Assembly (NCBI GenBank): GCA_020746835.1
Contig: JAGPNK010000021.1
Coordinates: 310,001 to 374,000, forward strand
Origin: Stachybotrys elegans
Lineage: Eukaryota; Ascomycota; Sordariomycetes; Hypocreales; Stachybotryaceae
DNA length: 64,000 nucleotides
Reading direction: 5' to 3'
The position numbers were made by a program, and so were the translations under genes. Below the pieces are notes generated by a model. That model ran no database searches and was not told where the DNA came from. It saw only the letters and a program-made list of their open reading frames with translations. Shown one piece after another: positions 22,479 to 34,122 of the stretch (positions are counted from its first letter, which is position 1; the number at the start of each line of letters is the position of its first letter).

Positions 22479-24178
22479 TTATTTTGAAACAATTCGACTC
22501 GCCTTCATATCCAAGCCCTCCGTCTCGCCCGCCGCCCCATCGTATGCCCCGACCTCGACACCATGCGTGTGTAGTGGTGAGCTGTGGAAGCTGGCCCCGT
22601 CAAGATACATGACTCGACCCTTAACCAGCCAAAATAAGACGGAAACCACCATCATGATAGCAAAAACCACAATAGCATAATTCATGTCGCTGGCAGTAGG
22701 TGATGGCGACGCAGGAAAGAAGAAGAATATCGTGGTGATGATGCAATAAATGATGGACACCCAGTTCGCAGCAGACCCAAACCTGCCGAGGGAAAACTCC
22801 ACTGGGGGGAGTTTGTCGCGTCCCACGAATAGCAAGACGATGATTGGGAGGGCGTAGGATATTGTGAGCGCTATGGTGCTGACCGCGAGGACTGCCTCCA
22901 GTGCTGTGCTGGCAAAGGTGTAGAGCACCCCAATCAGGCAAATGACGAAGCACTGCAGCCACAAGGCGCGCGCCGGGACCTTCCAGGCCTCGTCCACGTG
23001 TGAAAAGTACCGGCTCCAGGGAAGGCCGCCGTCTCTTGCAAATCCCCACGTCAGACGCGAGGCCGACGTCATGACGCTGATGCCCTGGCCGAAGCCGTTG
23101 AAGATGAATAGAGATGCCAACACGGCGCTCCCGGTTCGGCCGATGGCATCTTCTATGACTTGGATGAAGGGAAAGCCCGTCGGCGTATTCATGACTGAAT
23201 CAAAGTCTTGAATGCTGAAAAGGCAGCACACCATGAATATGAATCCCGACGCGGCGCCGCACAGGAGAGACAGATACATGGCCTTGGGAGCGTTTGTCTT
23301 TGGAGAGGGGATCTCTTCCACCATGTGAATGACGGCATCAAATGCCGTGAGACCTAAAGACAGTCAGCAACGAGAAGGCAATCGAAAGATTTGCATCGGA
23401 ATCACTTACCGTACGCTGACTGGACGAGGCCAATGAACCATGTAACACCATTCGACCAGCCCGTCTCATTGACCCAGGCCCCAAGGACAAAGGAAGCAGG
23501 CTGGTATTCCAGCTCAGGCTTTGTCCCAACGGCAATAACGAGGGTCATGCTAATAACGACGAAGAGCGTGACGAACCCAACTCCGACAAAGTTATTGAAG
23601 TAGGGAAGGGTTTTATCGCTGCGGCAGGCGACGAGGTTGAAGGCAGTAAAGGAGAGCGTAATGCCCACGTAGACGAGGAACAGAGTCCAGCCCTGCGAGA
23701 TTCCAGGCCAATAATTGTCAAACAAGACCTTCATGCTGAGCAGCAGCTCCGTCAAGAATGCAATCTGGGATGCGGTCAGCGCCCACCACCCAAACGTGTT
23801 GGTCCAGGCGCATATGTAGGATACGAGACGACCAGAGGGCGTGTCCCAGAGGCGGGCGACCCAGTATGCCTGGCCCAGGGCGGTCGGCATGCTGCTGCAC
23901 AGCTCGCCGAGCGACGCGGCGATGCACAGGTTGCAGAAGAGGACCAGCAGCAGGCCCCAGAAGATGCTGACGGGCCCGCCCGTCGTCAGCGCGGCGGCGA
24001 GGTTCTGCGCGAATACGGCCCAGGTGCCCAGCACGCAGAAGGCCAGGGAGAGCATGCTCCAGAGGCTGAACTTGCGCGTGAGCGCCTGGTCGTGGCCCAG
24101 CGCGGCGAGGTCGCGCGCGTCCATGTCATCCTGCGGCAGGCGGCCCTCGGCCTTGGCTGATCCGGCAGAAGACTCCAT
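22479..24178 (-). CDS. Amino acid/amine permease, APC superfamily (GABA/choline permease type), 547 aa
   Basis: Two exons: 24178-23410 and 23353-22479. The intron 23354-23409 (56 bases) has a GTAAGT donor and a TTTAG acceptor and rejoins QSAYG to LTAFDAVIHMVEE. About twelve membrane segments are visible. The segment 8 context (TAFDAVIHMVEEIPSPKTNAPKAM), the GELCSSMPTALGQAYW motif in segment 3 and DGGLPWS before segment 10 fit the fungal GABA/choline/polyamine permease group (UGA4/HNM1-like). It would import amines at the plasma membrane, which matches its neighbours, an aldehyde dehydrogenase and a copper amine oxidase. GATA-type motifs lie in its upstream region. The exact substrate cannot be told from sequence. 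Confidence 0.9.
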
Positions 24179-24804
24179 GGCTCACGGGCAAAGATGGCGC
24201 GCTCAATGTTTGGAGGATCAGTCAACAAAGAGGCACCATGAGCTGGGAAGCTATGACGCTGGACATGTTGGACGCAGAAAGACTGGCAGCCTGACGAAGG
24301 ACGTGGGAAATATATTGCATGTCTTGAGCATGCCTGCAATCTCACATGGACCGCGTCAAACCTTGAGCTGATAAGAACCCCGGCTATCACGGATTGGCGA
24401 TCTACCCCGGATCCGCTCTAGATGAGAGGTGGCTTCGAAGGCGAGCGGCGAGCGGAGACTTGTCCATGCAAAGCGCAAGCTGAGTCCCAGGATGGCCTGA
24501 ATAGGGAAAATATCCGCCGCCCTTGTCCGCGGGCTATTCCCAGGTTGGCTTGCTTTCCACCAGAGCGCCCCGTTGTTATCAGACACAAGGGTTGGTATTT
24601 CCAACTCTTTTTCAAAAGATGTCAGATGCTGGCTGTGATAATGTGTGCAAGTATGACCAAGTATTCATGGTTCATTACTTGATCATCTTCAGTTGAGACC
24701 TAGGAGGATGCAATACGCAGCGCTGTACAAACATGGTTGCAAAGTAAATTCCATAGCATTGCTTCGTGCATACTATTCAATGCAAATATTTACACGGTCC
24801 TCAA
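24179..24804 (-). promoter_or_regulatory. Permease promoter with four HGATAR motifs
   Basis: Motifs matching HGATAR, the site of AreA/NIT2-type nitrogen regulators, are at 24369-24374 (+), 24384-24389 (-), 24576-24581 (-) and 24636-24641 (+). About two are expected by chance in this length, so the enrichment is modest. Nitrogen control would suit an amine permease; this is inference. Confidence 0.4.
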
Positions 24805-26356
24805 CTAAAGTTTAGCTCCAATGTTTAGGTGAACCGACTTTGTTTCCAGGTACGAAGACAGCCCTGCCTCTCCCAATTCTCGTCCAATGCCGCTCTGCTT
24901 GATACCCCCAAAGGGCACCTGCGGGTTGGGGTCATTTGATGAGTTTACCCACACCATGCCGCTCTGCAAAAGCTGGGGAACCCTGTGAGCTCTCTCCACG
25001 TCACGCGTGAAGAGCGCAGCGGCCAGCCCGTAGATGGAATCATTGGCCAGCCGAACGGCTTCTTGCTCCGTCTCGAACGAAGTGACAGTCAAGACAGGGC
25101 CAAAGACTTCTTCGTGAAATATCGTCATGCTTGAGGTCACCCCCGAGAGGACCGTCGGCGCGATGAAGTAGCCTCTGCCCCTGCCGGCGGTTTCCCGCAG
25201 AGATTGTCCTCCACACTCTACTTTTGCACCCTCTTTCACTGCCACGCCAATCAAGGACAGGATCTTGTCGTATTGTTGCTGTGTGACTTGCGGTCCTTGG
25301 GTTGTATCTTTGGCGAAAGGGTTTCCTACAACTGTCCGGGTGATGATTGCCAAGAGGGCAGATAGAAACCGCGGTAAAACAGAGTCTTGAACAAGCAGTC
25401 GTGATGTCGCCGTGCAGACCTGTCCTTGGTTGCTCATGGCTCCGATAAAGGCCCATTCAGCCGCCTGGTGAATATCCGCATCTTCAAATACCAGCAGGGG
25501 AGATTTCCCCCCAGTCTCCAAGGTAATCTTCTTCAAGTTGAGGCTGGCTGACCTCATAATCTCCTTTCCAACCATGGTAGACCCAGTGAATGCAATCTTG
25601 TCCACATCCATGTGGCTGGCCAATGCATGACCGGCCTCTTGTCCCCTCCCATTCACAATGTTGACGACCCCAGGCGGAAGGCCAGCTGCCTCAACAAGTT
25701 TTGCTAGGAACAGCGCAGACAAGGGCGTCTGTTCTGCGGGCTTGAGGACCACTGTGCATCCTGCAGCCAGCGTTGGGCCAAGCTTCCAAGAAGCCATGAC
25801 TAGTGGGTAGTTCCAAGGGATGATCTGGGCGCAGACTCCCACAGGCTGTGTGAGCGTGTAGGCAAACTTCTGACAAGTCGTGGGTATCGTTTGCCCATGG
25901 ATTTTGTCGGCCCAACCAGCATAATAGCGTAGACAAGCCACAGCCTCGGGCACGTCCTCTTCCAGAGATACCGAATAGGGCTTTCCGTTATCCCATGTTT
26001 CCAGTGTAGCAAGGTCTTCCTTGTGCTCATAGATTAATGCAGCCAGTTTATGCAGCATCTGCCCGCGCTCAGCTGCCGAAATGTCTCGCCAGGAGGCGTG
26101 TGTCAAGGCGGCACGGGCAGACCTCACTGCTAAATCGATGTCTCCCGCACTCGCAGCCTCCAGGGAGCATATAACTTGCTCATCCCTATTCTATGTAAGC
26201 TCCAGCCGCCGAGGCCACAGTGCTAACTTACGTTGGGCTACGAGTCTCCAATCTCTTTGCAGAACCCGATTTCCATTCATTGTTGATGAACAAACCGGTT
26301 GGCAGGACAACAGTCCGTCCATTTGGTGCTTTTAGTTGAATTTCAATGTTTTCCAT
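24805..26356 (-). CDS. Aldehyde dehydrogenase with peroxisomal C-terminal AKL, 501 aa
   Basis: Two exons: 26356-26232 and 26185-24805. The intron 26186-26231 (46 bases) has GTAAGT and ATAG, with frame-correct joining of TRSPT to DEQVICS. NAD(P)-dependent ALDH domain: IIPWNYP near residue 163, FTGST at 241-245, general base Glu 265 (LETGG) and nucleophile Cys 299 (NQGQVCTA); HEEVFGPVL and the PFGGIKQSGIGRELG end block are present. The last three residues are AKL, a PTS1-type peroxisomal signal. It probably oxidises the aldehyde formed by the divergently transcribed copper amine oxidase to the acid. It belongs to the betaine/aminobutyraldehyde-type ALDH group by pattern; the exact substrate is open. 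Confidence 0.92.
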
Positions 26357-26820
26357 AATGTAAAAACTAGCCGATGGATTCTACAACAATCTTCTTGGGA
26401 GAGATGTGACAGTTATGTCTTGCAGTCTCACCTGCCCTTCCCGTGCTGCAATCAATCATCAACCCCCCATCCTTTCATAGCATGGATTGCTGTTACCTAA
26501 AATCAATTTCTAGTCTGCGGATGTCACCTTGCGGATATTTTTCCTATTTGGTCCTGGCCACTTGATTGTGGTGGAATTGCCTTATCTAGTCAAGTTTCCG
26601 CTTGACGGAGTGAGCGGTTCGTCATTGGTAGATCCGGCGGATAGGAATAGTGCATCATCGCCAATTTACGTAAGGCAAGGCAGGAATGTTTTCCGCCGCT
26701 GTGGTCTCGCTAATCCCGGACTGGACCTGAATGAAGAAACAAGAGGTACAAAAGCCTTTATGGACGACCCTTGATCCACGCGCTGGAGGAAGTTCCATCA
26801 CAATCCCAAGATAAGTCAAC
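26357..26820. promoter_or_regulatory. Bidirectional promoter between aldehyde dehydrogenase and amine oxidase
   Basis: 464 bases separate the two divergent start codons. AGATAAG motifs lie at 26581-26587 (-) and at 26809-26815 (+), the latter only five bases before the amine oxidase ATG and so probably in the leader. Shared control of the two catabolic genes is likely; two GATA motifs are not above chance for this length. Confidence 0.5.
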
Positions 26821-29093
26821 ATGGGCAAGATCTCGCCACATCCCCTTTCTGCCCTCAGCATTGAAGAGACAAGTCGCGCGAGGGATATTGTCCTTGCCGA
26901 GTCTCCCAAAAATGTTATACAGTTTCGCATGATCTACCGTCAAGAACCCAAGAAGGCAGAGCTCGTCGACTTCCTCGCCCTTGAGCATTCCGGAAAGTTG
27001 ACGTCGACATCTCCAAGGCCTCCTCGACTCGCAAGCGTCCATTATGTACAAGCACACCAATCGCCTGACAGGCGAGCGGATGAGTTCGAGACCATTGTAG
27101 ATCTCGACAAGAACTTCATAATCTCCAAAAAGATTGTTGGTACAGAGTATCTGGCAGGCCTCAGCACGTACGTGGACAGCCCCTCGTGAGGTGACATTGC
27201 TGACATTTGCAGGTGGGAATTCGACATCTTGGTTGAGAGCTGCAAGACGTCGCCCTTGATCCAAGAGAGGGTGGCCCAGTTTGACCTACCCCCGGGTTTC
27301 GACATCGTCATTGAGCCATGGCCATATGGTGGCATGGACCAGCCTGGAGAGGTTAGGCGGTACTTCCAGGGCTTGGTTTACGCTGTTGACACCCGGACGA
27401 ACAACCCGGATTCCAACTTTTACGCCTTTCCTTTGCCCATAATCCCTGTCATGGACTTTGAGAAGCGCGAGATTGTTCGCATCGATGAGCTCGCTACAGG
27501 AGGCGCCGGAGATGACCTTGTCCCAGCTGCCCCACGAACAGGCGGCGTCCTCAATCACTGCGTATCAGCAGAGTATGTTCCAGAACTGATTCCTGGAGGA
27601 ACTCGAAAAGACCTAAAGCCTCTGAGCGTGGTCCAACCGGAAGGGCCCAGCTTCTCTATCGTGGACGAAAGTCTGGTGGAGTGGCAGAAATGGCGCTTCC
27701 GTGTCAGCTTCAACCCACGCGAAGGTGCTGTCATTCACGACGTACACTACGATGGCCGCAGTGTATTGTATCGCCTATCAATCAGCGAAATGGTATGTAT
27801 CACTCAATGACAGAAATAGACGGCCCTAACCATCCTACAGACAGTGCCTTATGCCGATCCTCGACCGCCTTTCCATAGGAAGCAGGCCTTCGACTTTGGA
27901 GATGGAGGCATCGGCCACGCAGTCAACAGCTTGACACTGGGTTGTGATTGTCTCGGCGTAATCAAGGTAACCATTCGCCAATACATGAGACTTCCCAGGC
28001 TAATTAGTAGCAGCATTTCGATGGTGTTCTAGTCAACCCCGAGGGTGATGCAGAAAAGGCGGCACGGGTTATATGTCTGCATGAACAGGACAATGGCATC
28101 GGTTGGAAACACACAAACTGGCGAACCGGACGAGCAGTATCTACTCGCCGCCGAGAATTGGTTGTTCAATTCATCATTACGCTTGCAAATTATGAGTACA
28201 TCTTCAACGTAAGCCACCTGGCCTTTCCCTCGACCTTCGGCTAACAACTTCAGTACAAATTCGACCAAGCTGGAGCCATCTCCGTCGAAACCCGTGCCAC
28301 GGGAATCGTCTCCGTCGTAAACATCGACGCCGGGAAAACTGCGCCTTGGGGCACTGTGGTTAATCCGGGAGCATTGGCGCAAAACCACCAGCACATCTTC
28401 TGCGTGCGTATAGACCCGGCCATTGACGGCCACAAGAACACGGTGGTTCAGAACGAGTCACTCCCACTACCCATGGACGCACGTACCAACCCATACGGCA
28501 ACCTGTACGAAGTCAAAGAGACGCGACTCACGACCTCGGTTGGTGTCGATGCTTGCCCACAGAACAACCGGATCTTCAAGATACAGAATTTAGACAAGAA
28601 GAACCCAATCTCGGGCAGGCCCGTCGGATACAAAATCAACCCGCCCCCCACGCAAAAGGTTCTCGCAGACCCTGGAAGCACCCAGGCGCATCGATGCCAG
28701 TTCGCCAAACACCATTTGTGGTTGACAAAGTACCGAGATGGGGAGCTCTACGCGGCGGGAGAATATCCCCTCTCTAGCAAGCGCGAAGAGGGCGGCGTGG
28801 CAGACATGATAGCTCGCAATGATGACCTCCTTCAAGAGGATGTTGTGTTATGGAGCTGCTTCGGTCTCACACACAACCCGAGAGTAGAGGATTGGCCAGT
28901 CATGTGAGTTCCTTGTCAGTTAATTCGGAATCCAGTACTAACGTATGGCAGGCCTGTGGAGATTATGGAACTACACATCTCGCCGGTCGACTTTTTCACA
29001 GCAAATCCAGCAATCGACGTGCCGAGCGGCAAAGACACGACCTCTCAGTTGACGACTGGTTCATGCTGCAGCAAAGAAAAGCCCAGGCTGTGA
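26821..29093 (+). CDS. Copper amine oxidase (primary amine oxidase), 679 aa
   Basis: Six exons: 26821-27167, 27213-27792, 27841-27966, 28014-28208, 28254-28903 and 28952-29093; all five introns are 45-48 bases with clear splice sites. The protein oxidises primary amines to aldehydes with release of ammonia and hydrogen peroxide. The TPQ-forming tyrosine is Tyr 411 in TLANYEY; the probable catalytic base is Asp 327 (QAFDFGDGG); copper ligands are His 461 and His 463 (QNHQHIF) and His 623 (THNPRVEDWPVMP). The N2/N3 domains precede at about 1-220. The C-terminus ends PRL, a weak PTS1-like tripeptide, fitting the peroxisomal location of fungal homologues. It is divergent from the aldehyde dehydrogenase and convergent with a Zn2Cys6 regulator. 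Confidence 0.94.
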
Positions 29094-29223
29094 GAAAAGG
29101 AGTGATTGTTTGTTTGAATAGCCATGCTTGTACGTCCGGAAAAGCAATGAGGGTATATGGCGTTTATTCGATATTTCATGTTGGTGTGCTACATGAGGCA
29201 GCTGATTCTGTACTGCGGCTCAA

Positions 29224-31177
29224 CTAAATAATATTAGAGGAATTCTTGATCAACGAAATTGAGCTCTTACCTTTCTCAACCCAATATGGCCATGGTAAGC
29301 CTGGTTCAAGATCCCTGATGGCCCAGATATTCTGTAACGCCCCGACGAGATCTCCTCGGTTAAAGGTGATGCCTTTGGGTTCGCGTAACAGTTCAACGAT
29401 GGTGTCCCTCATCTGTTGCTCTATCGCTTCGCACCCCGCAACGAAGAGTGGGAACACGATTGCAAAGGATACGTGAGAGTTTGCCGGGATCTTCGCAATT
29501 TCTGTAGTGACAAGCTGGGTTTGTCGGCGTACAAATGGCGCCGTAGCGGGCAGAGCGTTGATACGTGCGTAGAGCAGTATCGACCCTGCGGCATACATTG
29601 ACTCGTTGAGTGCCAACACAGCTGCTGGATCAGCGCTGCCAAGAGCCGAAGCAGAGACATTCATATCGCACTCCCTTGCATGGAGCAGCATTTCTTCCGC
29701 TTCATTCACCTTGGTCAGCCAAGAATCGTCAAGCTGGATATCTGGATCTCCAAGCTGTGACAGTTGACGTTCCAGCAATCGCCCTATCCGCAAGAGGGGG
29801 TTGACAAGCCGAGGGGAGAATGTGTAAATAGGATGGCTGATCCAGCGCTGAAAAGCAGTCGAGTACTTTTGTTGTATCTCGCTGTCCCTCATCTCAATCA
29901 TCGTACATATCTCGTCTCCGAGGGGAGGGCTGGGCTGTCGAATGGAACAGAGAGTGGATATGACGCTCCAGCGGAATTCGGACAAGGATACTTCGGGGAA
30001 GGATGGTAGGCTGCCTTGACCAGACTGCGCTCGCGTCAGGAACAGTTTGACAAGTCTGGAGGCGAATCTTAGATAGTCGTGTCGCTCCGTGCCGAAGTAG
30101 TGCAGCAAGGTTGCTGCGCTGATCATGGACAGAAGGTTGTTATCATCCGTAACCTGCGTATTCTGAGTGCTCAAGGCCATCACCGCCTCAGAGCCTGTCA
30201 AAGCCTTTATCCTCTCGAATGAACCCTCGCTGTGACGCAGCTGGTACTGCGATGCCGCGAAGCAGAAGATGGAGGCGCGCAAAGCATTGTTTGATAGAGC
30301 CATGTGTGGCAGAGTCGTAATGTAGGGATGCTGGAAGCCATAGAAATGGCCCACGTCGCCCCAGTCGAGGCAGAGAAAGTCTGCTTCGGCAATGGAGAGA
30401 AAATACTGCCAAAGAAAGCGCCGCTCGGGCGAGGCGAGCATGTCGTCTGGCCAAGGCATTGGACAGTAGAGGCGATCGGTCGCAAATATGGGGTGGAATC
30501 CACCTGGATTCCCATCATCCGAAGGGTCTGTGATTATAGGTAAGTCGGCTACATTGGAAGCCAGAATTATTTGCCCGCTGTCATCCAGCTCAGAGGTTTC
30601 ATTATCGGCTGGTAGGGAAAGGAAGGGGAAGGGTATCGCGCTGTCAAAGGTCCCATCTGCTATCTGAATCTGGGGAACTTGGAAAGAGGATGGTGACGAG
30701 TTGATGAGTTCGATTTGCTCGCTCTCGTCTGTGGTCAATCCAATGTCATAGTTGACGATAGCCAAGCCAGACGGCTCGGGTGAGATATTGGAATGGGCCT
30801 CTCCATGTGAGCTCTGATCGGTCGCATCTCCCAAGACGCCTTGAAAGAAGGTTGCAGATGGTGGAAGATTGTGCGCCACCGGGGCTTCTCGCAGCAGCGG
30901 CCCAGGCTGAGGCTCAGACCCTGTCGGCAGTGGCTCAGACGCGGCCGAAGGAGAGGTCCCGGGCTGGCTGGTGCTGAAAACCGCCGGCGTCGATGTCTTG
31001 AACGTCTGCGGCTGACAGACCTGGTCGTTCTTGACACACTGACTGCACCGAGGATGTTTGTGGTCGCACTGCATCAACTTAGACTCGGATCCATCCTCTG
31101 TCGAGAATACACCTCCTCACCTTGCGCTTTCGCCGTACGCACTGCAAGCATGCGCCTCTGAGCCTTCGTCTTTGCAT
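29224..31177 (-). CDS. Zn2Cys6 transcription factor beside the amine genes, 633 aa
   Basis: Two exons: 31177-31121 and 31068-29224. The intron 31069-31120 (52 bases, GTGAGG to GCAG) splits the zinc cluster after its third region; splicing gives the canonical C-X2-C-X6-C-X6-C-X2-C-X6-C spacing starting at residue 10 with an RRKRK linker. A Ser/Pro-rich acidic region (about 40-190) is followed by a fungal-type middle homology region (about 210-560) with helices such as WQYFLSIAEADF. It is likely a nuclear regulator, and its position 131 bases from the amine oxidase stop makes it the candidate activator of the amine cluster. It shares a 532-base upstream region with the HET-domain gene. Confidence 0.9.
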
Positions 31178-31709
31178 GAGGGCTAGGCTGGGAGGAGAGA
31201 GCTGGGCTCAGATAAGTCAAAGAGTGGAAATGGCGGGGAGCCGTTGGCGCAAAGCGAATTTAGGGGACGCTTATCTTGGAAGCCTGTCATTTTATCATTT
31301 TAGTCAGCTCAGCCAGGGCTGCCAGATCCATAACTTGATTGAACTGGCGATAGTTGATTTGCTTGGGGCGGAGTGATTTTCATTACCTTTGGCATTGTTT
31401 ACGGGGCAAGTTCTGGGTTTCAAAAAGCAGCCGTGTAAGCCAGTCGCTTCATTCAGCCTTTTTCTGAGTCAAGGGCAAGGCCATTTCGGCCAATGAGCTG
31501 AGAAACTGCAGCGATGTGAGACAACAGTTGAGGGCCTAGACTCCCTGGCTGCATTGCTATGCATTTTGCAGGGTTAATACACAGGCTATGCCGAGGCGGA
31601 GCATCCCATCTCAGCCGCACCTCGACTACAAAAATACGCGGCAACCCAAACATTTTGTTACCAGTCTCTAGTCTCTCTCTTCGGCCAGTCTTATTGTCGA
31701 ACTGAAAGA
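31178..31709. promoter_or_regulatory. Divergent promoter region between Zn2Cys6 factor and HET gene
   Basis: 532 bases between two divergent starts. No conserved motif stands out. No gene seen. Confidence 0.4.
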
Positions 31710-33687
31710 ATGGCTAAATTCCGCTACCACCCTCTCGATATCTCGCAATCAGATATCCGACTGCTGACGCTCCATCCTGGACCTCGGGATGCCCCGGTCT
31801 CATGCAGCTTGACGCATGTGTCCCTGACGCTTAACCCTGAGTATGAGGCTCTGTCGTATACGTGGGGCGACAAGAAAAATATAGGCTCAATATCCATGGA
31901 CGGCTGTACCTTTGAAGTGCGATCAAATTTGGAGACTGCGCTGCGTTATTTGCGCCTGCCCGACAGCCCGCGAGTTCTGTGGATCGACGCCTTGTGCATC
32001 AATCAGGACGATGTTGCAGAGAAGAATGCCCAGGTCCCGCGCATTGGAGAAATCTATCAGCAGGCGGCCCAAGTGCTTGCATGGCTGGGCGAGGGTGGCG
32101 ATGGCGGCGAGGAAGCAATTGATGTCATGCACGAGTTCGGCACTATTTTATACCAAGGCTGGGCTGTTGAGAAGATGTCCCGCGACCAGATGGGACTCAC
32201 CTGGTTGAAGAACAAGGGCTTTGACGTGCCGAGCAAAAACTTGGATGCGGTTTGGCGTCTTTGGAGTCGGCCGTATTGGAGCCGCATATGGATTGTCCAG
32301 GAATTGGCATGCTCGACTATCCCGAGTCCCATGGTATTCGATTCTGAATCTCGAGAACGATGTCTCATAGGTTGCGGCGAGAAATGGCTTCCATCCAAGC
32401 TCTTCACCTGCCTTGGTCTCTACTTCAGCGGGGATCTCACACTGGACATATTTTTCAATGCTTCCTTCCAGCTTGAAGATCGCCCCATGGAAAAGAAACG
32501 CCAGCGCCGGAGGTCGAAGTTGGCGCAGAAGATCAAATCCCTCTTCCGCCATGATGACCCTGCTGATTCACCCGAGCCGCCTGTGGCCCAGTACGTCGCA
32601 GACTTAGACAGCGTCAGGCAGAGAGACATCCCACCGGCTATTCACATGTTTCGAACCTTGGGCCGGACCAGCGCCAAGTTTGGCAGCCAGCATGCAAACT
32701 CCATAACTAAGCTTCTGGCCGTCACTGGCGGTTTTCAGGCTACGGATGATAGGGACAAGGTCTACGGGCTTCTCGGTATGAGCGAAGAGCCCGACGTAAT
32801 TGTACCCAATTACGCAGAGACAAACACATTGCAGCTGGTATTGAGAGATTTAGTCAAGGAGCTCATCACCAAGACGAAGAGTATCGACATACTTCTCGGA
32901 AACCGTTCTCCTACGACTGAGTGTGGACCAACTTGGGAACCGCAGGTTTTCGGCCTGGGCCCACGATCAGCGGCTTGGTTCCACGGTAATTTGTTTCAAT
33001 TTGGTGGGAGCACAGATCTCATTGATGTTGGCTTTGAAGCATCGTCAGATGGCATTCTCCACATCAGGGGCATTGAACTCGGTAGAGCCAAGACTGTCAT
33101 GGGCCCGTTCCCAGCGTCACTTGTTGATCGACGCCTTCCGACCTCTCTGGAAGGACAAGATCGAGACGATGAGCACAATAGAGAGAGTGTTTGGGTATTT
33201 AAGCGAGCTTTTTGCATTTGCAAGGACCCTGGACTCGGACGCGAGAGAAGCCTGTTGGCGGGCATTGCTGCTGAATGTGAATCACGAGGGACTCGACATG
33301 ATTGACTATCCAGCCCCTGAGAGATTAGGGCTTCTTTTCGGCATCATGATTGGAACGGTATCTATACCAGAAGAACTCTTGGCGGCTTCGGAAGCACCGA
33401 GGCTGCTGCGGATGCTCCTCCCTTTTTACCAGCAGATGGAGGAGAACCTGGCGGAGCGTTGCTTCTTCGCCACCGAGGAGGGGCTCATGGGTATTGGGCC
33501 TTATGGGATGCGGCAAGGAGATGTCGTATCGGTATTCCTTGGGAGTCCTTTGTGTTCTGTACTCCGTGCCAGAGGGGATAAGTATGAGCTCATTGGGGAT
33601 GCTTTTGTTCAGGGGTATCAAACGGGAAGAATTGTGGAAGAGCATGAGGAAGGACTGCGACGTGATTGTGTGTTTACCATATGTTGA
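31710..33687 (+). CDS. HET-domain (heterokaryon incompatibility) protein with apparent frameshift
   Basis: The frame from 31710 encodes the HET domain (about residues 45-220: YEALSYTWGD, LWIDALCINQDD, then WSRIWIVQELA) and continues to a stop at 33305. The family-typical C-terminus (GLMGIGPYGMRQGD, SVFLG and VLRARGDKYELIGDAF blocks) lies in the next frame, ending at 33687. The switch has to fall between about 33060 and 33180; I found no intron there of usable length. One extra base would explain it (1978 bases = 659 codons plus one). HET proteins trigger cell death after fusion of incompatible strains and are often polymorphic or broken, so this may be a natural null allele, a sequencing error or a missed intron. 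Repaired length would be about 658 residues. Confidence 0.75.
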
Positions 33688-34122
33688 GCCTGTGGATATA
33701 CAAGATGAGGCTGGAACTGCATGCATAAAGTGTCCATTCGTGATAGTAGCCCTTTTCTTCTGTAAATGCTTGTCACGGCAGTCTCCGCCTAATCATGGAA
33801 GCTATAAAAGCAATTCTATACACAGCCACAAAAGTTATTATTGCTGGTAAACCCCACAGCATAATTAGCCATAAGATTGAAGCAATGCGGGACAAATCCC
33901 GATTCTCCTTAGCGAGGTAGGGTTGCTTTAAATAGACACTAAATGTAGACGGAAGAATATATAATCCGCTGCAGGCAAAACCGATTGGGACGCTGGAGGC
34001 TGTCTGTGTAATTTGGCCGCAATTCAGCCCCGAATTCATACTTGAAAGTCCAGCCCTTCCATCCCTGGTCTTGGCGCGCATCTCCGTCAGCACTCTCTCT
34101 GTGCTGCCCTCAGCTTTGGTCC
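33688..34122. other. Intergenic: HET 3' flank and regulator promoter
   Basis: AT-rich, no gene or repeat recognised. It should hold the promoter of the Zn2Cys6 gene starting at 34123. Confidence 0.4.
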
